In this document: positions 1 to 8,349 of the stretch, piece after piece
Position numbering within the stretch: the first letter of the stretch is position 1
Layout of the letters: each line of letters starts with the position of its first letter
Assembly (NCBI GenBank): GCA_015064125.1
Contig: SVSV01000007.1
Location: 1 to 33,879 of the forward strand
DNA length: 33,879 nt
Direction: 5' to 3'
Source: Oscillospiraceae bacterium
GTDB lineage: Bacteria; Bacillota; Clostridia; Oscillospirales; CAG-272
Translations under genes and position numbers: made by a program
Notes under the pieces: generated by a model
Database searches by the model: none
The model's input: the letters and a program-made list of their open reading frames with translations, nothing else
What the model was told of the DNA's origin: nothing

Positions 1-123
1 TTGCTTTGCGGCTAAACACCGCAATTTTTGCCTGTTTTGCAGGCAAAAACCGCAAATTCCGCGCGTCAAAAAAGCCTACCGTCGGCTTTTTTGCGCAGGG
101 ACTGCGTAAATGACGCAGCCCCT
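1..123 (-). repeat. Multi-hairpin intergenic repeat, copy 1 (truncated by window start); perfect reverse complement of 9115-9237
   Basis: Base-by-base comparison: the reverse complement of 1-123 equals 9115-9237. It contains nested stem-loops (GCAAAAAAGCC..GGCTTTTTTG; TTTTTGCCTG..CAGGCAAAAA). Confidence 0.95.
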
Positions 124-132
124 TTTTGTCTT

Positions 133-375
133 TTATTTTATTTCTTGTTCAATATCATCAAAAAGGGGTGTATCAAAAAATGCACGCAGCGTAATATCCA
201 AGCCGTCGCAGAGCTTTTTCAAGGAAACAACGCCCGGGTTTTGACTTTTTTCATTGAGCATACTGTAAACAGTCGAGGGGGAAACGCCGGAAAGATTGGC
301 AAGCGTATTGATTGCAATATTTTTTTCCTGACATAGCTCGATGATGCGTTTGGCAACAGCTTCTTTTGTAGTCAT
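133..375 (-). CDS. Small XRE/Cro-CI family HTH transcriptional regulator (80 aa)
   Basis: MTTKEAVAKRIIELCQEKNIAINTLANLSGVSPSTVYSMLNEKSQNPGVVSLKKLCDGLDITL has a typical HTH_3 pattern; purine-rich RBS upstream of the ATG. Confidence 0.85.
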   Translation of the reverse strand: MTTKEAVAKRIIELCQEKNIAINTLANLSGVSPSTVYSMLNEKSQNPGVVSLKKLCDGLDITLRAFFDTPLFDDIEQEIK

Positions 376-392
376 GGCCGCCCCCTTTGATA

Positions 393-450
393 GGATATAT
401 CAATATCTTATCCAAATTTGCGACATATCGTGTGGGATATATCGCAAATT
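393..450. promoter_or_regulatory. Possible operator region of the XRE regulator: two direct GGATATATC 9-mers (393-401, 435-443) and an AATTTGCGA/TCGCAAATT inverted repeat (415-423, 442-450)
   Basis: Repeats read directly; they lie just upstream of the XRE start codon (375, minus strand). Confidence 0.45.
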
Positions 451-473
451 TTAAAATTATCAATTTAGCATAA

Positions 474-501
474 ACCCCCGCCCGAAATATCGGGCGGGGG
501 T
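474..501 (-). terminator. Terminator-like hairpin downstream of clpC
   Basis: ACCCCCGCCCGA aata TCGGGCGGGGGT, 12-bp perfect arms, just 3' of the clpC stop. Confidence 0.7.
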
Positions 502-528
502 CATCGCGGTAGGCTTTTGATATCTTTT

Positions 529-3048
529 TTACGTGTTATCGCTATCCTTCGTGGGGGCATCGGGGGCATCGGGGGTGTCTTTTGTCAGCGGCGCGTCTTC
601 CGCGGTGTCGATCGGCACAAAGCGCACGCCGTTTTCGTCGGCCACGGCCAGTACAGCGGCCCCCGTCTGCACGCTGCCCTCAAGCATCGCGCTCGAAAGC
701 GCATCCTCAACCATGCGCACGATGGCGCGGCGCAGGGGACGCGCACCGTACACGGGGTCAAAGCCCTCGGCGGCCACCGCCTTGGTAACGCTCCCGTCAA
801 AGGAAAGGGCAATGCCAAGGTCACGGGCGCGTTTTTGCACGTCGCCGAGCATCAGGTCGGCAATGGCGTGAATGTCGGCCTCGCTGAGCTTGTTGAAGAT
901 GATAATATCGTCAATACGGTTCAAAAACTCGGGGCGGAAGGTGGATTTCAGGGCCTCCATCACACGTTTGTCGGCCTCGCGCTTCTCGCCGATATCCTCG
1001 CTCGCGCCCGTAAACCCAAGCGCCTTCTTGCGCGGCCCCGTAAGCGCAGCGGCGCCCACGTTTGAGGTCAGGATCAAAACCGTATTTTTAAAGTCCACGC
1101 GCCGTCCCTGTGAGTCGGTAAGCTGCCCGTCCTCCAGCACCTGCAGGAGAATATTAAACACGTCGGGGTGTGCCTTTTCGATCTCGTCAAAGAGCACCAC
1201 GGAATAGGGCTTGCGGCGGATCCTTTCGGTCAGCTGACCGCCCTCCTCAAACCCGACGTAGCCGGGGGGCGAGCCGATCAATTTGGAAACCGAGTGCTTT
1301 TCCATATATTCCGACATGTCAAGTCGGATCATGGCGTCCTTGTCGCCGAATAAAAGCTCGGATAGGGCCTTGGTGAGCTCGGTCTTGCCCACACCCGTAG
1401 GGCCAAGGAAGATAAAAGAGCCGATGGGGCGACGGGGGTCCTTTAAGCCCATTCTGCCGCGGCGAATGGCCTTTGCCACCGCAGATACGGCATCGTCCTG
1501 CCCGATCACGCGCGATCTCAGCAGCTCCTCGAGGCGCAGCAGGCGCTCTCCCTCCTCCTCCTTGAGGCTGCTGACGGGGATCCCCGTCCACTGTGTGACC
1601 ACGGCGGCAATTTCGTTTTCACCAACCGTGAGGGCCGTATCGCCAACGCCGTTTTTCCAGGCCTCCATCGCGCTTTCATAGGCGGCACGTGCCGCCTTTT
1701 CCTCGTCGCGCAGGGTGGCAGCGCGCTCAAAGTCCTGAGCCGCCACGGCCGCTTCCTTTTCAGCCTTTAGATCCTCTAAGTGCTTTTCCTGCGCCTTGAG
1801 GTCGGGCGGAGAGGTGTGTGCCGAGATGCGCAGACGCGAGGCGGCCTCGTCGATGAGGTCGATCGCCTTGTCGGGCAGGTAGCGGTCGTTGATATAGCGT
1901 GCCGAGAGGTGCACGGCGGCGTTGATGGCCTCGTCGGAGATCTTTAATTTGTGGTGCGCCTCATATTTGTCGCGCAGACCCATGAGGATCAGAACAGCCT
2001 CGTCGGTGCTGGGCTCACCGACCGTGACCGACTGGAAGCGGCGCTCAAGGGCGGCGTCCTTTTCAATGTTTTTGCGGTATTCGCTGATGGTGGTGGCGCC
2101 AATGACCTGCATTTCGCCGCGCGCCAGTGCGGGCTTGATGATGTTGGCGGCGTCAACTGCGCCCTCGGCGGCGCCCGCTCCCACGATGGTGTGGATCTCA
2201 TCGATAAAGAGAATGATATCGGGGTTCTTGGCGACCTCTGCCATCACGTTTTTCAGGCGCTCCTCAAATTCGCCCCGATATTTGGCGCCTGCGATCATGC
2301 CTGCTACGTCAAGGGTAAACACGGTCTTGCCGCGCAGCGTTTCGGGCACGGCGCCCTCGGCTATCTTTTGTGCAAGGCCCTCTACCACGGCGGTCTTGCC
2401 GACACCCGGCTCACCGATGAGGCAGGGGTTGTTTTTGCCGCGGCGCGACAGGATCTGCACCACGCGCTCGGTCTCGGCGTCACGGCCAATGACGGGGTCA
2501 AGCTTGCCCTCACGCGCAAGGGCCGTAAGGTCACGCCCAAAGGAGGCGAGCGTCGGGGCACCTGCAAGGGGGCTTTTTTCTCCCTCGGCCTTGCCGCCGC
2601 TCTTAGCGGTGGGGGCGGCGCCCAAAAGGGCAGTGACGTCGGCGGCCAGCTGCTCGGGTGAGGCGCCGAGGTCGGCAAGGATCGTGCACGCTACGGCATC
2701 GCGCTCACAAAGCAGGGAAAGGAGCAGATGCTCGGTGCCGATAAAGCTGTGTCCTGCGCGTGTGGCCTCTATGGCCGAGCCTTCAATGATCTTTTTGGTG
2801 CGCGGGGTCATGTCGGCAGGGGAAACGTTGCTCGTGTCGCCTGTGCCCGTGAGCTCTGCTATGCGTGCCTTTACGCGTGCCGCGTCAATGCCGTGCTTGG
2901 TCAGAAGCTTGGCGGCAACGCTGTCGCTCTCGGCGGCAAGGGCGAATAAAATATGCTCAGAGCCGATATAGGTGTGGCCCATCTCGCGCGCGGCGGCAAG
3001 GGCCCTGTTTAAGGTGCTTTGTGCTTTTTCGGTAAAGCGGTTAGCCAT
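529..3048 (-). CDS. clpC: ATP-dependent Clp protease ATP-binding subunit ClpC
   Basis: 839 aa; N-terminal Clp_N repeats ([33 protein letters not shown]), two Walker A motifs ([29 protein letters not shown]), UVR-like middle region; gene order ctsR-mcsA-mcsB-clpC. Confidence 0.97.
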   Translation of the reverse strand: MANRFTEKAQSTLNRALAAAREMGHTYIGSEHILFALAAESDSVAAKLLTKHGIDAARVKARIAELTGTGDTSNVSPADMTPRTKKIIEGSAIEATRAGHSFIGTEHLLLSLLCERDAVACTILADLGASPEQLAADVTALLGAAPTAKSGGKAEGEKSPLAGAPTLASFGRDLTALAREGKLDPVIGRDAETERVVQILSRRGKNNPCLIGEPGVGKTAVVEGLAQKIAEGAVPETLRGKTVFTLDVAGMIAGAKYRGEFEERLKNVMAEVAKNPDIILFIDEIHTIVGAGAAEGAVDAANIIKPALARGEMQVIGATTISEYRKNIEKDAALERRFQSVTVGEPSTDEAVLILMGLRDKYEAHHKLKISDEAINAAVHLSARYINDRYLPDKAIDLIDEAASRLRISAHTSPPDLKAQEKHLEDLKAEKEAAVAAQDFERAATLRDEEKAARAAYESAMEAWKNGVGDTALTVGENEIAAVVTQWTGIPVSSLKEEEGERLLRLEELLRSRVIGQDDAVSAVAKAIRRGRMGLKDPRRPIGSFIFLGPTGVGKTELTKALSELLFGDKDAMIRLDMSEYMEKHSVSKLIGSPPGYVGFEEGGQLTERIRRKPYSVVLFDEIEKAHPDVFNILLQVLEDGQLTDSQGRRVDFKNTVLILTSNVGAAALTGPRKKALGFTGASEDIGEKREADKRVMEALKSTFRPEFLNRIDDIIIFNKLSEADIHAIADLMLGDVQKRARDLGIALSFDGSVTKAVAAEGFDPVYGARPLRRAIVRMVEDALSSAMLEGSVQTGAAVLAVADENGVRFVPIDTAEDAPLTKDTPDAPDAPTKDSDNT

Positions 3049-4063
3049 GCTTGGTCACCTCCAATGCGTTTTTGATAAAGGTGGCACGCCTTGCATCGCG
3101 TGCGGAGGGGGAAAGGCGGTCGCTGCCTTCACGGTAGGTCAGCATCGCTGGCTGGGCGTGAATGAGCAGGGTGTTGAGATCCTCGTTTGTCATCGAGGTG
3201 ATCAGCCCCTCGCAAACGCCCTGCTTCAGGTCCTTGTAAAGCGAAAACAGCTCCTCGGAGGACAGGCGTGTCGCGTAGCGTAAGATGCCCTCGGCGCGGT
3301 GGATGCGGTCCTCACGCACAAGGCGAGCCTCGCCCGTGATATCTCTGCGCGCCTTGCGCTCGGCGGCAATGATGCTGGCCGTAGCCTCCTCCAGCTTGCT
3401 TAAAATATCCTCCTCGGTAAGGCCTAAGGTCACTTGGTTAGATACCTGATAAATGGCACCGTGGGAGGAGGAGCCTTCGCCCCACGTGCCGCGGATCGTC
3501 AGCCCCAGCTTGGAAAGCTGATGGGAAAGGGAGCTTATCATGCCCCTGTCGGAAAGCGCAGGGAGAAAAAGCATGACCGATGCGCGCAGTCCCGTGCCGA
3601 GATTGGTGGGGCAGTGCGTGAGGTAGCCGAGATGCTCGTCAAAGGCAAGGGGGAGTGCCGCATCCAGCCGTTCCTCGGTCGCACAAGCGACTAAGAAGGC
3701 GTCGCGCAGGGCAAGGCCTGGCAGAATACATTGCAAACGGATATGGTCCTCCTCGGGTGCCATCACGTAAATGCTCTTGCCGTCGTTGCGAAACAGGGCC
3801 CTCGGGCCCTTGGCGGCGGCAAATTGCGGACTGATGAGGTGCTCCTCGGCTAAGGCCTCGGCAGAAACGGGGGGGAGTGCCGCTACGTCGGTCTTGGTAA
3901 AGCCCTCGCCCGAAAGTGCGGCCTCGATCTTATCTATGACGGCGCTTTTGCCCTCGTCGTCAAGGCGGTGCCCAAAGGCATAGCCTTCAATATTACGCGC
4001 CAGACGAATGCGCGTGGAGATCACCGTGTCGGTGTCGTTTCCTTTTACCTGATACCAAGCCAT
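3041..4063 (-). CDS. mcsB: Protein arginine kinase McsB
   Basis: 340 aa; guanido-kinase-like motifs (VISTRIRLARNIEGYAFGHRL, LTHCPTNLGTGLRASVMLFLPAL, RGTWGEGSSSHGAIYQVSNQVTLG); overlaps clpC by 8 nt. Confidence 0.96.
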   Translation of the reverse strand: MAWYQVKGNDTDTVISTRIRLARNIEGYAFGHRLDDEGKSAVIDKIEAALSGEGFTKTDVAALPPVSAEALAEEHLISPQFAAAKGPRALFRNDGKSIYVMAPEEDHIRLQCILPGLALRDAFLVACATEERLDAALPLAFDEHLGYLTHCPTNLGTGLRASVMLFLPALSDRGMISSLSHQLSKLGLTIRGTWGEGSSSHGAIYQVSNQVTLGLTEEDILSKLEEATASIIAAERKARRDITGEARLVREDRIHRAEGILRYATRLSSEELFSLYKDLKQGVCEGLITSMTNEDLNTLLIHAQPAMLTYREGSDRLSPSARDARRATFIKNALEVTKHG

Positions 4064-4587
4064 TACGTATCCTCCTTTGCTTGCAGCGCACGGATCTCGT
4101 CGCGCAGTGCTGCGGCTTTTTCAAAATCCTCGCGTGCGATCGCTTGCTTCAGCGCGTCGCGCAGTGCTTCTTCCTTGGTGCACAGCGCCTCGTTTGTGGC
4201 GGCTTGCGTCGGCACGTCTGCCCGTTTGGCAGGGGTGCGCCCTGTATGCGTCGCGTTGCCGTGCATGGCGCGGATCGAGGGGGCAAGCTGAGCCTTGAAG
4301 GTGCGATAGCAGGCAGCACACCCCACACGTCCCTCGTGCATCAGCTCGGTAAGCGTTGCACCGCATGAGGGACAGGTCGCGGCAGGCGCGGTGCTTTTCG
4401 GTCTTGCGGTACGGTAGCTAAGGCTCGGAAATCCGCCAAGCAAGATCGAAAACGGGTCGCTCTGCCCCGAGAGCAGCCCTGCCTTAGCGGCACATTGCTG
4501 GCAAAGAGCCACCTTGGTGGCGTGGCCGTTTATTTGCTCCTGATAAAAAAAGGTAGCCTCGTTTTGGTTGCATTTTTCACATTTCAT
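4063..4587 (-). CDS. mcsA: McsA, McsB activator with zinc-ribbon CXXC motifs and C-terminal UVR motif
   Basis: MKCEKCNQNEATFFY.., ..CQQC.., CPSCG.., CAAC.., C-terminal LRDALKQAIAREDFEKAAALRDEIRALQ. Confidence 0.93.
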   Translation of the reverse strand: MKCEKCNQNEATFFYQEQINGHATKVALCQQCAAKAGLLSGQSDPFSILLGGFPSLSYRTARPKSTAPAATCPSCGATLTELMHEGRVGCAACYRTFKAQLAPSIRAMHGNATHTGRTPAKRADVPTQAATNEALCTKEEALRDALKQAIAREDFEKAAALRDEIRALQAKEDT

Positions 4588-4598
4588 AATGGTCCTCC

Positions 4599-5048
4599 TT
4601 ACTGCATCAAGGATAAGAGAATATGCTTGAAGATCGTGGCGCGCACCGTGGCGCGACCGTCGGGTATCACGTCGGCCAGAGCCGAGGGGGAAAGAGCCTT
4701 GCCGATAATGGCGCCCTCGCGCGGTGTGATGACGTTGTTTTCAAGAAGATTGCGGATATAAGCCTCAGCCTCACTCTCATCAAGTGTATTGCCAATTGCA
4801 TGGAAAAAATGCATCAGATAGGCATCGCGGTGCATTTGCTTGCGCACAATGCGGATGTGACCGCCGCCACCGCGGCGTGATTCAATGAGATAGCCGCGCT
4901 CGGGGGTAAAGCGCGAGGTGATGACGTAGCTGATCTGGCTTGGCACGCAGCCGAGCTGTCCTGCCAGCTCGTTGCGCTGCAGGGAAAGCGCGCCTCCCTC
5001 TGCGTCAAGCATTTCTTCAATTAATTTTGCAATTTGATCGGTCAGCAT
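4599..5048 (-). CDS. ctsR: CtsR family transcriptional repressor
   Basis: MLTDQIAKLIEEMLDAEGGALSLQRNELAGQLGCVPSQISYVITSRFTPERGYLIESRRGGGGHIRI is a CtsR N-terminal signature. Start reassigned from the longer ORF to the ATG at 5048, preceded by AGGAGGCAATCT. Confidence 0.96.
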   Translation of the reverse strand: MLTDQIAKLIEEMLDAEGGALSLQRNELAGQLGCVPSQISYVITSRFTPERGYLIESRRGGGGHIRIVRKQMHRDAYLMHFFHAIGNTLDESEAEAYIRNLLENNVITPREGAIIGKALSPSALADVIPDGRATVRATIFKHILLSLMQ

Positions 5049-5059
5049 AGATTGCCTCC

Positions 5060-5134
5060 TTTGACTTTGTTTGACCTTCATCGTGATCAGTATAAAACAA
5101 AAGTCAAATAAAGTCAAAGTCAAACAAGGTCAAA
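5060..5134 (-). promoter_or_regulatory. ctsR promoter (-35 TTGACT 5112-5117, -10 TATACT 5089-5094, 17-bp spacer, minus strand) with three CtsR-type heptad operators (5060-5076, 5102-5118, 5118-5134)
   Basis: GGTCAAA-CAA-AGTCAAA (minus strand, 5076-5060), AGTCAAA-TAA-AGTCAAA and AGTCAAA-CAA-GGTCAAA (plus strand) match the known CtsR (A/G)GTCAAANAN(A/G)GTCAAA box. Confidence 0.92.
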
Positions 5135-5217
5135 TATAAACCATCATGGGCGATTATAGCCGATTATTTCAATTTATCTATGGGAGATCTCACTTTTTCT
5201 CGTTTTTTCAAAATGTC

Positions 5218-5250
5218 AAAAAAGCGCCCGTGAGCGGTGTTCACGGGCGC
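5218..5250 (-). terminator. Intrinsic terminator for the peptidoglycan-binding gene set (minus strand)
   Basis: AAGCGCCCGTGA..TCACGGGCGCTT hairpin followed by a T-run on the minus strand. Confidence 0.8.
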
Positions 5251-5282
5251 TTGCGCGCGATGATAATAGATGAAGGGGAGGC

Positions 5283-5816
5283 TCACTGTCGCTGATAACC
5301 GCCAAATTCACGGTTGTATACGGTGGCCAGCGCATCCCATGTGGCGCGGTCGACCTCGCCCGTTTGGGGGAGCATGGCGCGCTGCTGGAATTCACGCACG
5401 GCCTTGGCAGTCGCCTCGTCGTAAGCACCGCTTTGCGGCACGTCGTCGTTGCCCTGATAGATCAGGTCAAGCTCACCGAGGGCATATTGCAGAAGGCGCA
5501 CCAAAAAGCTCTCGTCCCCCTCACGCAGCGCATAACCGACGGAAAGTCGGGGGAAGGCGGCAAGCGGCACGGGTGCCCCCTCACGCACGAGCGATGCCTC
5601 GTATCGCTGAAAGATCAGCTCCCAAAGGGCGGTGTCCACCACGCCTGTTTCGGGCAGGGACTCTATGCGCTGAAAATCACGCACCGCGGTCCTTGTGGCA
5701 CTGTCGAAAACGCCGTCGATCGGTGGGCGTGTAATGCGTGGATCCACGTAGGAGAGCTGGCGCAAATAGCGCTGCAGATCTCTGATAGCCTGCTTCTCGG
5801 ATTCCTTATTCGTCAT
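5283..5816 (-). CDS. Peptidoglycan-binding (PG_binding_1-like) domain protein, two repeats (177 aa)
   Basis: IDGVFDSATRTAVRDFQRIESLPETGVVDTALWELI and a second repeat; start reassigned to MTNKESEKQ with AGGAGG RBS. Confidence 0.85.
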   Translation of the reverse strand: MTNKESEKQAIRDLQRYLRQLSYVDPRITRPPIDGVFDSATRTAVRDFQRIESLPETGVVDTALWELIFQRYEASLVREGAPVPLAAFPRLSVGYALREGDESFLVRLLQYALGELDLIYQGNDDVPQSGAYDEATAKAVREFQQRAMLPQTGEVDRATWDALATVYNREFGGYQRQ

Positions 5817-5818
5817 CA

Positions 5819-7216
5819 CTATCCTCCTATCGTCGTGCCGGGTGCTTGCCCCTCGCCGCGTGTGGCACCCTGAAACAGATCCTCGTAAACGTCGGTGATG
5901 GCATTCCAGGTAATAGCCCCTACCGTACCGCTTACGGGCAGGGAAAACTGCTCCTGAAAGGCGATCACGGCCTCGCGCGTGCGCGGCCCGAAATAGCCCG
6001 TGACGCTCACCGTGGGGATCGCGGTATAGGTGGCGGCGATATAATTCAGGTATTCCTGTAAGAGCCGCACGTCCTCGCTTTCCGCCCCCTGGCGCAGCAC
6101 CACGCCGCCAAAGGGGATACTGACGCCCTCGGTAAAGGTGCGGGGGATCGTTGTGATGATGCCAAGATAGGCATCGTAGATCGCCTCCCACGTGACCGCC
6201 CCCACGATGCCGTCGGCGACAAGCCCGAAGGTGTTTTGCGCATCAAGCACGGCGGCGCGGGTCGTTGGGCCAAACACACCGTCGATCGTTACAGGTCGCA
6301 CAGTGCTGTAATAGCCTGAGAGGTAGTTGAGATAATACTGTAGGTTGGCAACGCCAATGCCGCTGTCACCCTCACGCAGTACACCGGGGTATTGCCCGGT
6401 GATCTCCTCAAGCGTTACCCCCTCGGAGGCGAGATCGTTGAGGCGCTTGACAGCGTTGTAGATGCGGCGGATATAATACCACGTGGCCTTTCCGACTACG
6501 CCATCAGCGGCAAGCCCGAATATCTCCTGAAAGCGTCTCACGGCCGCCTCGGTATCGGTGCCGAAGATACCGTCCACCTCCACGATCTTCGGGATGGAGG
6601 GGTAGTTTTTTGAAATGCGATTGAGGCGCAGCTGTATCACACGCACGTCGTCGTTGACGGCACCCAGCCGCAGGGGCACCACGGGGGCGCTTTCGGTGGT
6701 ATTGGCGATCGGGGCATTTCTCACCAGATCAATGTCGTCGCCGTAATAATAGGTTAAGATCCCGTAAGGGGTATATCCTTGCTCAGCCAGCTCTACTGAC
6801 CCCCACTGGGAGAGCCCGTTGCAGGTCACGCGCCGACCGTCGCAGTAGGAGGCAAGCAGAGGCTCCTGGTTGCCGCGGCGCACGATATAGTCGTTAAAAA
6901 GCTCACCTGCCAGCTCTCTGATATTCTCAAAAATATCGCGCCCCTCTACAAAGGACTGGTCAATGGAGGTCGAGTTGGTAATGTCAAAATCATAGCCGCG
7001 CGCGGGGTAATATTCGGTATAGATGCGATTGAGCGCAAAGGAGATCTGGGCGAGCATATTGGCCCTTATCGCATTTTCGGGCCAGGTGGGATAGATCTCG
7101 CTTGAGGCGACGTTTGCAACGTAATCAAGAAAGGGGAGCGTCACGTTCCTGGCGTTTTCCTCGGGGCGCCCTAAATGTACGGTAATGCTTTCGGGTATGG
7201 TGGGTGTGTTCGGCAT
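5819..7216 (-). CDS. SpoIID-like N-terminal region plus three peptidoglycan-binding repeats (465 aa)
   Basis: N-terminal FLDYVANVASSEIYPTWPENAIRANMLAQISFALNRIYTEYY; three VDGIFGTDTEAAVRRFQ.. / IDGVFGPTTRAAVLDAQ.. / VTGYFGPRTREAVIAFQ.. repeats. Confidence 0.8.
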   Translation of the reverse strand: MPNTPTIPESITVHLGRPEENARNVTLPFLDYVANVASSEIYPTWPENAIRANMLAQISFALNRIYTEYYPARGYDFDITNSTSIDQSFVEGRDIFENIRELAGELFNDYIVRRGNQEPLLASYCDGRRVTCNGLSQWGSVELAEQGYTPYGILTYYYGDDIDLVRNAPIANTTESAPVVPLRLGAVNDDVRVIQLRLNRISKNYPSIPKIVEVDGIFGTDTEAAVRRFQEIFGLAADGVVGKATWYYIRRIYNAVKRLNDLASEGVTLEEITGQYPGVLREGDSGIGVANLQYYLNYLSGYYSTVRPVTIDGVFGPTTRAAVLDAQNTFGLVADGIVGAVTWEAIYDAYLGIITTIPRTFTEGVSIPFGGVVLRQGAESEDVRLLQEYLNYIAATYTAIPTVSVTGYFGPRTREAVIAFQEQFSLPVSGTVGAITWNAITDVYEDLFQGATRGEGQAPGTTIGG

Positions 7217-7235
7217 ATCCTCTCCTTATCGCCTT

Positions 7236-7658
7236 TTATAATTGCGGGGGTGTGTTTTCAAAGAGCGTGGGGCCGCGCTGCGTGAAATTGTCGGGGTAGC
7301 GATTTTCGGGCATAGGCACAAGGTCGGCCTGCTGCATGGCAATGATGCCGTCAAAGATCGGCACCTCGTTATATTCGGCCGTGAGATACCCCGTAAGGGT
7401 GACTGCGATATGATAGGTGGCGTAGGGGGGTGCTGTCGCGGGGCGCTGCGAGTCCTCGCGCGAGGGGGCAGGGAGGGAGATCAGGGGTGTTTTGCCGTCG
7501 TTTCCCGTTGTTAATTCGTATAAGACGTCGGTGCCCCCCTCCTGCTTTTTGCTGATGGTTACGGTGGCTCCCCTCAGGGGGATGGCACTGCTTCCTGTCG
7601 TCACCTGCACCACCAAAAATCCTGTGCCTGCCTGCGGTGCGGCGGTTGTGTTATCCAT
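7236..7658 (-). CDS. Carboxypeptidase-regulatory/Ig-like fold small protein (140 aa), same transcription unit as the PG-binding proteins
   Basis: GTGFLVVQVTTGSSAIPLRGATVTISKKQEGGTDVLYELTTGNDGKTPLISLPAPS..ATYHIAVTLTGYLTAEYNEVPIFDGI is CarboxypepD_reg-like; strong AAAGGAGG RBS. Confidence 0.7.
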   Translation of the reverse strand: MDNTTAAPQAGTGFLVVQVTTGSSAIPLRGATVTISKKQEGGTDVLYELTTGNDGKTPLISLPAPSREDSQRPATAPPYATYHIAVTLTGYLTAEYNEVPIFDGIIAMQQADLVPMPENRYPDNFTQRGPTLFENTPPQL

Positions 7659-7796
7659 GATAAAGTCCTCCTTTCCGCCACCTTGCAGGGCAAGAGCAGC
7701 GAGGCCGTTTTCGGCCGTTCCTTGGCAGTATATGCGCTTGCTTGTCGCTTTGCCTGCGGTAGCGTTGAGGCGTTAAAAATTTTTTTGTTCAACCAC

Positions 7797-7825
7797 TTGA
7801 TTTTTGCCTTTTGCTATGCTATAAT
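7797..7825 (+). promoter_or_regulatory. Sigma-A type promoter for tRNA-Leu (TTGATT-17-TATAAT)
   Basis: -35 7797-7802, -10 7820-7825, 17-bp spacer; tRNA begins 25 nt downstream. Confidence 0.8.
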
Positions 7826-7849
7826 GTAATGGTTTACAGGAGAATACAA

Positions 7850-7936
7850 GCCGGAATGATGGAATTGGCAGACGTGCTGGACTCAAAATCCAGTGGTAGC
7901 GATACCGTGCGGGTTCGACCCCCGCTTCCGGCACCA
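7850..7936 (+). tRNA. tRNA-Leu (anticodon CAA), CCA encoded
   Basis: GCCGGAATGATGGAATTGGCAGACGTGCTGGACTCAAAATCCAG..GGTTCGACCCCCGCTTCCGGCACCA; anticodon loop CTCAAAA; class II variable arm; acceptor GCCGGAA/TTCCGGC pairs. Confidence 0.97.
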
Positions 7937-7980
7937 ATGAAAAAAGCCCCCTTCGTGGGGCTTTTTTCATTGGTGCCGGA
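7927..7980 (+). terminator. 24-bp perfect-arm hairpin beginning inside the tRNA acceptor/CCA and serving as probable terminator
   Basis: TCCGGCACCAATGAAAAAAGCCCC cttcgt GGGGCTTTTTTCATTGGTGCCGGA. Confidence 0.85.
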
Positions 7981-8083
7981 GTTGGTTGCGAGAACCCTGC
8001 TGAAAGCTTTCACGCTAACAAACAAATCAGCACTACATAAAACAAAGCTTTTTATTTCACGCGCAGCGTGAAATGGTGGTTCA

Positions 8084-8103
8084 GACCCCCGCTTCCGGCA
8101 CCA
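8084..8103 (+). repeat. 20-nt duplicate of the tRNA-Leu 3' end (GACCCCCGCTTCCGGCACCA)
   Basis: Identical to 7917-7936. Confidence 0.95.
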
Positions 8104-8142
8104 CCAAAAAAGACCGCCTTGTGCGGTCTTTTTTGGTGGTGC
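8098..8142 (+). terminator. Second hairpin starting inside the duplicated tRNA tail
   Basis: GCACCACCAAAAAAGACCGC cttgt GCGGTCTTTTTTGGTGGTGC, 20-bp perfect arms. Confidence 0.8.
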
Positions 8143-8349
8143 ACAAAAGCGAGGGCACGCCGCGAGGGGAGAATGATAAAATTTTGCAACGCGGCATGGG
8201 TGTAGGGGAGGGGTCCCCCTCCCGTTTTCGCGCAAATACCGTTTGAGGCGCAGTGTCCGTCACGGCTAATCCGTATCGCACGATATGACAAGATCCGCGC
8301 ACGTGCATAACATAAGAATGGGGAAGACCCAATTTATGTTGAGGTTGTT

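Noticed and set aside
1922-2971. 349-aa plus-strand ORF opposite clpC
   Set aside because: Antisense shadow ORF; Ser/Arg/Ala-rich composition with no family features.
5817-6191. N-terminal extension of the 302-aa ORF 5283-6191
   Set aside because: Overlaps the supported 465-aa PG-binding gene out of frame; the true start is MTNKESEKQ at 5816 with a good RBS.
7773-7970. Minus-strand ORF containing LVPEAGVEPARYRYHWILSPARLPIPSF
   Set aside because: It is the reverse translation of the tRNA-Leu gene and terminator, a common spurious annotation.
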